DNA of 64,000 nt from Parahaliea aestuarii (GTDB taxonomy: Bacteria; Pseudomonadota; Gammaproteobacteria; Pseudomonadales; Halieaceae): contig NZ_VRYZ01000004.1 in the NCBI RefSeq assembly GCF_008064635.1, positions 186,001 to 250,000 on the forward strand, read 5' to 3'. Positions 57,718 to 64,000 of this stretch are shown one piece after another. How positions within the stretch are numbered: position 1 is the stretch's first letter; each line of letters opens with the position of its first letter. Under the pieces are notes generated by a model, which was not told the DNA's origin, did not search any database, and saw only the letters and a program-made list of their open reading frames with translations. The position numbers and the translations under genes were made by a program.

Positions 57718-60096
57718 TCACAGTTGGTAGCGAACTGACGCGTAGTAGCGTCGCGGAGCGGTGTAGGCCACATTGGTGATACCGAAGGCATCGACGCCGA
57801 AGCCGCCGACGATCTCCCGTTCGTCGCCGAGGTTGCGCCCGTGGAGGGCGAACTGCCAGCGATTGTCGGAGGTACTGTAGATCAACCCCGCATTCCAGGT
57901 GGCAAAACCATCGGCGTGCAGGGTGTCAAAGCTTTCCGATGCCTCGTCGTTGCTGTAGTAGACGTCGTCCTTGTAGTACACATCGGCCAGCAGCTTCAGT
58001 GAACTGCCGCCACTGAAGAACCAGTCGTACTGCGCCATCAGGTTCCAGGTAAGTTCTGGCGTATCTGCGAAAGGCCGGCCACTGAGGTCCTGGGGCAGGC
58101 CTGTAGCGGGGTCGATACTGTCAAAAGTATCGAACTCCGCATCGATCCAGCCCAGGCTGGCGGTCAGGGTGAGACCCTCCGTCGGCAGGGCCGAGAGCTC
58201 GATTTCGGCACCGGTGATACTCGAACTGCCGGCGTTGTCGACAATCAGTGCCAGGCCGCCGTCAAGCGACGCCGACGAACGGTTGACCAGGAACTGCTGG
58301 TCCTCGTAGTCGTTGAAGAAAACAGAACCATTCAGAATCAGGCGCCGGGCCAGCCACTGGGACTTCAGGCCGAGCTCGTAGCTGGTGATGATCTCCGGAT
58401 CGGCAACGGATATCTGGTTGGTCGCTGTCGGTCGGCCGTTGAAGGCGCCACTGCGAAAGCCCTGGGACACACTGACATAGGCCATGAGGTCGTCGTTGAT
58501 GTCGTACTCAAGTCCGATCTTGGGGGAGACCTCGGTCCAGCTCTGCTCGCACTGGTAGCGACTGCCGGGCCCTTCCGCGACCACATCGCTGCAGGCACCG
58601 TCATCGGTGGGACCGGGCGCCAGGATGGGCGTCTGGCTGGCGCGCTTCACCGAATAGACATCCAGTTCCTTCTTCTCATCGGTATAGCGAGCTGCGAGCG
58701 TGAGCCGCAGCTGTTCGGTAAGGCTGTAGATGGCGTGGAAATAGGCGGCGTAGCTGGTGGTGTCCTGTACCCGGTTGTAGTCGTAACTCAGATCCAGCGC
58801 CGTCGCCAGGAAACGATAGGGAATACCCGTCGGCGTGGTGACGTCCAGCGGCAGGCTGGACAGGGCCTCGAACAGGCCTCCAGCGACGGTCAGGTTGGTG
58901 GTCTGGCTGGCATCTTCAGACAGGTAGTAGAGACCGGCGACCCAGTCCAGCCGGTCATTCATCGCCAGCCCGGAGAGCAGGAACTCCTGGCTGAACTGTT
59001 CGGTATCGATCACATTCAGGTTGTAATTGTAGTCCGCGGGATCGTTGTCGGTTTCGCGGCCGATATCGGATTCAATCTTGCGGTAGCCGGTAATTGACTG
59101 CAGCTGCAGGCTCTCCAGGTGCCAGGTATTGGTCCAGCTGGCCCCGCGGGAGTCGAGGTCGTCAACGTCCCTGTCGTTGAGGACGTTGCTTTTATCGATA
59201 TCGGTATTGGGCGTACAGCAGGGATCGCCCGGTGTGACAAAGGTATTGAAGAAAAACGGGAAGGTCTGGGCCGGATTGAAGGCAGCCAGTACCTGGGGGT
59301 AGGCCTCCTGGCGCTGGTGCACCGCGTCGACCACCAGATGCGAATCAAAGCTGTCACCAGCCCGCCACAGCAGATGGGCGCGGCCACCAGACATATCGTC
59401 TCCCCCGGCATCCGGCCCCCGCCGCTCCTGCCAGCCGTCAGATTCGCGGTCGATAAAAGCGACACTGGCCGACAGCGTGTTTTCGATCAGCGGCAGCGAC
59501 AGATACCCGCTCACCTCACGGTGCTGGTAGGAACCGGCACTGAGCTTCAGGTCCAGGTCGAACTCGTCCCCGGGCCTGCGCGTCACGATGTTGATAGCAC
59601 CGCCAATCGTGTTCTTGCCGTACAAGGTGCCCTGGGGTCCGCGCAGTACCTGCACCTGCTCGATGTCGGCAAACTCGAGATTGGCGCCGATCGTGCGGGA
59701 CTGGAACACGCCGTCGATATACATACCCACACCGGGATCGGTGGTAACGGCAAAATCGAACTGGCCAACACCGCGAATAAAGGCCTGCATGGTGCTGTTG
59801 CCGCCGTCACTGCCGATGCGGAAATTAAGGTTTGGTACCAGGTTTTCCAGGCTGGTCAGTTCCGGCAGGTCGGCGTCTTCCAACAGCTGCCGCCCCAGGG
59901 CTGTCACCGACACCGAGGTACGCTGCAGGTTCTGCTCGCGGCGCTGGGCCGTAACCAGTACCTCTTCCAGTACAGTGGCCTGGCCCTTCTGCTGTGCCAG
60001 TGCGGGTGTCGCGGTGGCAAGCAAACCGGATAGAGCGGCGGCAACCGCGAGTGAAAGCCGCTGAGAAGAAGAATGGACCAACGGTGTTGCGGGCAT
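57718..60096 (-). CDS. TonB-dependent receptor 3
   Basis: The 792-residue outer-membrane receptor has a signal peptide (LSLAVAAALSGLLATATPALA), a TonB box LEEVLVTAQRRE at about 43-54, the plug (LVPNLNFRIG; AFIRGVGQFDFAVTTDPGVGMYIDGV; VLRGPQGTLYGKNTIGG) and a barrel with the terminal aromatic one residue from the end (YQL). ATG 60096 follows GAGGAG. It is divergent from the SDR/ring-cleavage genes, a pairing often seen for uptake of hydrophobic substrates such as steroids or aromatics. That substrate is inferred from context only. Confidence 0.9.
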   Translation of the reverse strand: MPATPLVHSSSQRLSLAVAAALSGLLATATPALAQQKGQATVLEEVLVTAQRREQNLQRTSVSVTALGRQLLEDADLPELTSLENLVPNLNFRIGSDGGNSTMQAFIRGVGQFDFAVTTDPGVGMYIDGVFQSRTIGANLEFADIEQVQVLRGPQGTLYGKNTIGGAINIVTRRPGDEFDLDLKLSAGSYQHREVSGYLSLPLIENTLSASVAFIDRESDGWQERRGPDAGGDDMSGGRAHLLWRAGDSFDSHLVVDAVHQRQEAYPQVLAAFNPAQTFPFFFNTFVTPGDPCCTPNTDIDKSNVLNDRDVDDLDSRGASWTNTWHLESLQLQSITGYRKIESDIGRETDNDPADYNYNLNVIDTEQFSQEFLLSGLAMNDRLDWVAGLYYLSEDASQTTNLTVAGGLFEALSSLPLDVTTPTGIPYRFLATALDLSYDYNRVQDTTSYAAYFHAIYSLTEQLRLTLAARYTDEKKELDVYSVKRASQTPILAPGPTDDGACSDVVAEGPGSRYQCEQSWTEVSPKIGLEYDINDDLMAYVSVSQGFRSGAFNGRPTATNQISVADPEIITSYELGLKSQWLARRLILNGSVFFNDYEDQQFLVNRSSASLDGGLALIVDNAGSSSITGAEIELSALPTEGLTLTASLGWIDAEFDTFDSIDPATGLPQDLSGRPFADTPELTWNLMAQYDWFFSGGSSLKLLADVYYKDDVYYSNDEASESFDTLHADGFATWNAGLIYSTSDNRWQFALHGRNLGDEREIVGGFGVDAFGITNVAYTAPRRYYASVRYQL

Positions 60097-60291
60097 GATG
60101 ACTGCTCCTCATTATTATCATTGCAGACCGGTCTCGAGGGACTACCGGGACTGTTCGGGCAGCTTAACTCTAGCGCCTGCACAGCCTGTGGATAAGGGCA
60201 CCTGCGCGAATTAAGTGTCCATGAGGAGTCGCTTATCACATACGGCAGCGAAGGCTACATTGGCTGAAACCACAATAATCAGGTGCAGAGC

Positions 60292-61122
60292 ATGGAACAG
60301 TTCGAAGGCAAAGTGGCCGTTATCACCGGGGCAGCCAGCGGTATTGGCCGCGCCCTGGCCCAGCGGTGTGCTTCCGAGGGTATGCAGGTAGCGCTGGCTG
60401 ATGTTCACCCCGGGAAACTGCAGGCCGTCGCCACAGAGCTGGAAGAAAGCGGCTGCAAAGTCCTCACTGGTGTGGTGAATGTCGCCGATGCAGAGCAGAT
60501 GAACGCCTTTGCCGCGCAGTGCCGCGCCACGTTCGGCGATATCCACCTGCTGTTCAACAATGCCGGGATTCTGCGCGTGGGAATGACCTGGCAACACACC
60601 GCCGCGGACTGGGAAAAAATACTGTCCGTGAACGTCCTCGGGGTGGTGAACGGAATCAATGCTTTCCTGCCCGCCATGATCGAGGCGCAGACCGACGCCC
60701 ACATAGTGAATACCGGCTCCGTCGGTTCCCTGGTGGCGGCACCCGGCATGGCGCAGTACACCGCCTGCAAAATGGCCGTACGTGGCATCACCGAGACACT
60801 GGCCTACGACCTCGCCGCGTTGCAATCACCGGTCGCGGTGTCACTGCTCTGCCCGGGACCGGTGCTTACTTCAATCAGCGATGAACTCCTGGGTATCACC
60901 GACAGCGCGGCAGCCACCGATGCGGCGGACCACCTGATGGCCGGAGAACCGGGCTTCATAACACCCCAACTCTGCGCCGACCGGGTATTCGCCGGCATTC
61001 GCGCAAACAGCTTCTGGATCTTCACCCATCCCTTCAAGGGTTACCTGCGCGCGAAAAACGAAGCCATGCTGGAGGGAAGCAACCCGCGCTACGATGAAGT
61101 CACCTTCGACGCCAACCCCTGA
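60292..61122 (+). CDS. short-chain dehydrogenase/reductase
   Basis: The 276-residue classical SDR has the nucleotide-binding TGAASGIG (12-19), NNAG (89-92) and catalytic S143, Y156 and K160 (YTACK). Asp37 at the end of beta-strand 2 (VALADVH) favours NAD over NADP. ATG 60292 is taken; a GTG three codons earlier (60283) is possible. It would oxidise or reduce an alcohol/ketone, possibly a hydroxysteroid or a dihydrodiol. It converges with the dioxygenase gene, only 12 bp away. Confidence 0.88.
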   Translation: MEQFEGKVAVITGAASGIGRALAQRCASEGMQVALADVHPGKLQAVATELEESGCKVLTGVVNVADAEQMNAFAAQCRATFGDIHLLFNNAGILRVGMTWQHTAADWEKILSVNVLGVVNGINAFLPAMIEAQTDAHIVNTGSVGSLVAAPGMAQYTACKMAVRGITETLAYDLAALQSPVAVSLLCPGPVLTSISDELLGITDSAAATDAADHLMAGEPGFITPQLCADRVFAGIRANSFWIFTHPFKGYLRAKNEAMLEGSNPRYDEVTFDANP

Positions 61123-61134
61123 CCAGGCGGCGGC

Positions 61135-62031
61135 CTACAGCGCGAACTTGTGGCCCCACAGGCTGGGTGTTGCCGATACAGTCGGCGTGTAATCGCTCCA
61201 GTCCATCTGCAGGCCCTGGCAGCCGAACTCCAGCGGAAAGCCACCCGGCGTCATCATGTAGAACGACAGCATGCGATCGTTGGTGTGGCGCCCCAGGGTG
61301 GAGGTGACGGGAATGTCCCGCGCCAATACGCGGTCCAGGCAGTAACCCACCTCATCGACAGTGCTCACCTCCAGCATCAGGTGAATACAGCCCGCGGCGT
61401 TTTCACACTCGAACAGCGCCAGCGAGTGATGCCGCGGGTTGTCGGCGTGGAGAAAATACAGGCCCAGCCCCGGGTCGGCGGGATCCTCGCTGAAACGAAA
61501 GTTCATATAGTCCGTATCGCCCATGCCCAGCAGCTCTGTGTAGAAGGCATGGGTCTCTTCCAGCTTTGACGCAGGCAGTACAGCGTGACCGAAACCTGCA
61601 CTGCCGTTGCAGCCGGTTTCAAAGCCGGCGATACCCTGGGGCGAAACGAACTTCAGGTAGTCCAGGGTAGCCCCGCAATAGATTTCAAGGCGATTGCCGG
61701 AAGGGTCGGAGCAGCGGATAAAGCGACGTACGCAGCGTTCGCCGGCCTCGGCTGCGCTGCCCCATGCAAACGCTACCCCCGCCTCTTCCAGTCGCTTGCA
61801 GAGTTGATCCAGCGCGGCACCGTCGCGCACCTCCAGACCGCAGCACAACAGGTGGTCCTCCTCCCCGGGCACCACCGCAAAGCGGAAGGGACGCTCATCG
61901 ATTTTCAGATAGACGCTGTCGCCAGCGGGCATCCCCGGCGCCTGCATCATGCCCAGTACTTCAGTGCCATAGCTCAGCCACTGCTGCGGATCCCGGGCGG
62001 CGATGAAGACATAACCCATGCTGGATATCAT
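61135..62031 (-). CDS. type I extradiol ring-cleavage dioxygenase (BphC/HsaC-like)
   Basis: Cleaves a catechol next to the two hydroxyls using Fe(II). The 298-residue two-domain vicinal-oxygen-chelate protein keeps the three metal ligands in the C-terminal domain: H149 in GFGHAVL, H201 or H202 in RHHSLAL and E268 in PLEFG. Length and layout match BphC, and HsaC of steroid degradation. It lies 45 bp downstream of the flavin oxygenase gene, in the order expected for hydroxylation then ring opening. The specific catechol cannot be deduced. Confidence 0.85.
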   Translation of the reverse strand: MISSMGYVFIAARDPQQWLSYGTEVLGMMQAPGMPAGDSVYLKIDERPFRFAVVPGEEDHLLCCGLEVRDGAALDQLCKRLEEAGVAFAWGSAAEAGERCVRRFIRCSDPSGNRLEIYCGATLDYLKFVSPQGIAGFETGCNGSAGFGHAVLPASKLEETHAFYTELLGMGDTDYMNFRFSEDPADPGLGLYFLHADNPRHHSLALFECENAAGCIHLMLEVSTVDEVGYCLDRVLARDIPVTSTLGRHTNDRMLSFYMMTPGGFPLEFGCQGLQMDWSDYTPTVSATPSLWGHKFAL

Positions 62032-62076
62032 TTGCTTGCTCTCATTTAAGGTAAGGGGTGTGCCTGCAGCTGTGGG

Positions 62077-63300
62077 TCAAATACCCATATCCGTGGTTTC
62101 CGCACCCAGCAGCATGCCGCCGAAATTGATTTCGAAGGGCTCGGATACGTTGGCAATGTGCGCCTGGCTGGAGAGAATATCCCGGTGCTGCTGTAGCAGC
62201 GGGCTTTCATTGCGAATGCCGGAGGAGCCGGCCGCCTTCAGCATCTTCGACGAGAGTTCACGACAGCGATCCGCCACCACGGCGGTATCGTAGCGATAGC
62301 GCGCCCGGTCGAGCAGGTCGGCTTCGACGCCGTCCCGCGCGCAGCTCATCAGCTCGTCAAAATTGCAGAACAGGGTGCGCTTCATGCACTCGACTTCCGC
62401 CTTCACCCGAGCAGCTATACGCCGGGCCGTTGGATCATCGCGCATCGGGATAGGCCCGCTCCAGCGGCTGCGCCCTATCTCCAGGTACTTCTCCAGCGCG
62501 CCTTCCGTTGCGCCGAGGGTGGCGGTACATACGGCACGGGCAAAGACCTGCATAAAGGGCAATCGATAGAGCGGTGGCTTGTGCGCAAACTTGGCGCCGC
62601 CCCTGTCCTCTCGCATGCGGTGCGTACGGTGTTCCGGCACGAAAGCATCATCGACCACAATATCGTGGCTACCGGTCCCCTTGAGGCCGACCACATCCCA
62701 GTTTTCCACGATGCGATAGTCCGAACGCGGCAGCAGAAACGTGCGGTAGTTCTGCATGTCAAAGGGCGCCTCCTCGGTGGGCACTACGGCGCCGAGGAAT
62801 ACCCAGTCACAGTGTTCGCAGCCGCTGGAAAAGCTCCAGCGGCCACTCAATTTAAAACCACCTTCAACCGGCACCACCCTGCCCACCGGCGCGTAGGAGG
62901 AAGATATCAGCACACTGTTGTCGTCGCGCCAGACTTCCCCGGCGGCCTCGTCGTCAAACAGGTTGATCTGCCAGTTGTGCACACCGATGACTCCCAGCAC
63001 CCAGGCCGAGGACATGCAGGTCTTCGCTATTTCCAGCCCCAGAGCAAAAAACACCTGCGGATCCATCTCATATCCGCCGTACTCGCGCGCTTGCAGGACC
63101 CTGAAAAATCCCGCTTCCTGGAAGTCGTCAATGGTCGCATCCGGAATACAGCGCTCACTCTCTGCGGCGGCGCGGCGCGCTGCCAGGACAGGGTGCATGC
63201 GTCGGGCGGCCTCGAGCAGTTCGTTTGCCCGCGGTGAACCCAGGCTGTACAAGGCCGGTGACGACTGCGGCGCCTGTATCGGGGTGGTGGTTGCTGTCAT
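62077..63300 (-). CDS. HsaA-like flavin-dependent monooxygenase (acyl-CoA dehydrogenase fold)
   Basis: The 407-residue protein has the acyl-CoA dehydrogenase fold but the motif set of two-component flavin hydroxylases: WSFSSGCEHCDWVFLGAVV, WDVVGLKGTGSHDIVVDDAFVPEHR, and C-terminal QAHIANVSEPFEINFGG. Members such as HsaA hydroxylate a phenolic ring using reduced flavin from a separate reductase. ATG 63300 follows AGGAG. It precedes the extradiol dioxygenase, giving a hydroxylase-dioxygenase pair. No HsaB-like reductase or meta-cleavage hydrolase is in the window. Confidence 0.83.
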   Translation of the reverse strand: MTATTTPIQAPQSSPALYSLGSPRANELLEAARRMHPVLAARRAAAESERCIPDATIDDFQEAGFFRVLQAREYGGYEMDPQVFFALGLEIAKTCMSSAWVLGVIGVHNWQINLFDDEAAGEVWRDDNSVLISSSYAPVGRVVPVEGGFKLSGRWSFSSGCEHCDWVFLGAVVPTEEAPFDMQNYRTFLLPRSDYRIVENWDVVGLKGTGSHDIVVDDAFVPEHRTHRMREDRGGAKFAHKPPLYRLPFMQVFARAVCTATLGATEGALEKYLEIGRSRWSGPIPMRDDPTARRIAARVKAEVECMKRTLFCNFDELMSCARDGVEADLLDRARYRYDTAVVADRCRELSSKMLKAAGSSGIRNESPLLQQHRDILSSQAHIANVSEPFEINFGGMLLGAETTDMGI

Positions 63301-63473
63301 GTGCTATCTCCTGCCTGTCTGGCGATTTCCCGGGTCGTTGCCTGGCAATGGCGATGCCGGAAACTACCTGCCCCTGACTCTAGAGGCTGTCCCTGGCTGC
63401 CGGAAGGCGCTGCCGGTAATTACTGCGTTCACCATTCGGCGCCAATCCACGAGCGCCGGCGGTGTCCGCTGCT

Positions 63474-64000
63474 TCAGGCCTGCAGACGACGTACCGGGCG
63501 AGCCTCAAAGTTGTCCAGCGGCAGGTGATGGACATACTCGATGAGGAAATCGATAAAGTAGCGAACCTTGGCCGACAGGTACCGGGTGTTGGGATAGACC
63601 GCCCAGCATTGGCGGTCGTAGCCGTTCCATTGCTGGCGCGGTACTTTCACCAGCTCGCCCCGGGCCACCGCCTCGCGCACGAAAAAGTCCGGGAGCTGCG
63701 CCAGGCCGATACCCGCCCTGGCCGCCGCCAGCAGATTCGCACCGTCCTCGCTAATCCAGTTGCCCGACACCTTTACCCGGGTGGTGCCCCGAACCTTGTC
63801 GGTATTGAACAGCCAGCAGCGTTCCGGTGTGGTCAGGCAGTTGTGTTGCTGCAGATCTTCCGGGCTGGCCGGCATGGTTCGCGACTGCCAGTAGTCCGGA
63901 GAGGCACAGAGACTGAGGGAGTAGGCACCAAGGCCACGCGCCTTGAGACTGGAGTCCTCCAAATCGTCATAGCGCAGTGTGAGGTCGTAGCCGTCGGTCA
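63474..64000 (-). CDS. LysR-family regulator, C-terminal part
   Basis: The gene runs off the right end, so the N-terminal helix-turn-helix is missing. The visible 175 codons, open to base 64000, encode the LysR substrate-binding domain: DGYDLTLRYDDLEDSSLKARGLG at its start, CASPDYW, GANLLAAARAGIGLAQLPDFFV and a final YFIDFLIEYVH helix. A TTG inside this frame at 63962 is not the real start. It reads in the same direction as the ring-cleavage pair and may regulate it. Confidence 0.85.
   Translation of the reverse strand, partial: TDGYDLTLRYDDLEDSSLKARGLGAYSLSLCASPDYWQSRTMPASPEDLQQHNCLTTPERCWLFNTDKVRGTTRVKVSGNWISEDGANLLAAARAGIGLAQLPDFFVREAVARGELVKVPRQQWNGYDRQCWAVYPNTRYLSAKVRYFIDFLIEYVHHLPLDNFEARPVRRLQA

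Overview
The window is G+C-rich, densely packed gammaproteobacterial chromosome. The block der-bamB-yfgM-hisS-ispG-rodZ-pilF-rlmN-ndk (16.2-24.9 kb, minus strand) and the nearby iscS-like, trmJ, suhB, secDF, purL and mltF genes follow an order familiar from Pseudomonas-like and Cellvibrionales-like bacteria. Three TonB-dependent receptors, two-enzyme glyoxylate/TCA metabolism, several exported phosphatases and an aromatic or steroid ring-cleavage module suggest a free-living, probably marine heterotroph (Halieaceae/Cellvibrionales-like). That placement is inferred from gene content only. I saw no rRNA, tRNA, CRISPR array, phage or insertion sequence.

Layout. 0-2 kb: end of a Crp/Fnr-type regulator, an HxlR regulator and an M24 peptidase. 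2-5.5 kb: an unusual isocitrate dehydrogenase with an internal duplication, next to isocitrate lyase. 5.8-9 kb: a GntR(YtrA)-ABC-DUF2807 operon with a candidate operator. 9.2-15.8 kb: PhoD, PhoX, a diheme protein and a cation diffusion facilitator, three of them preceded by PhoB-box-like 11-bp repeats. 15.8-24.9 kb: the housekeeping block, with a truncated haemoglobin overlapping der. 25-35 kb: cysteine desulfurase, trmJ, suhB, secF, secD and purL. The 0.5-kb suhB/secF spacer holds two related structured repeats. 35-43 kb: TonB receptor 1 behind a LacI-type palindrome, mltF and opgGH. 43-49.6 kb: a molybdopterin oxidoreductase, an exported phosphoesterase with TonB receptor 2 under a near-perfect Pho box, and a TetR regulator. 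49.6-57.7 kb: tadA, selD-selU, a lipoprotein hydrolase, an AsmA-like protein and a Bax-like glucosaminidase. 57.7-64 kb: TonB receptor 3, an SDR, an extradiol dioxygenase, an HsaA-like flavin oxygenase and a LysR regulator that runs off the end.

Two themes join separate regions. The first is phosphate scavenging: PhoD, PhoX, the 45.3-kb phosphoesterase, TonB receptor 2, the CDF transporter and the diheme protein, with four candidate PhoB sites. The second is aromatic/steroid uptake and ring opening at the right edge. The strongest candidates for new biology are the paired repeats at 27960-28233, whose stems differ in sequence yet stay self-complementary, and the duplicated isocitrate dehydrogenase whose active-site residues appear split between the two copies.
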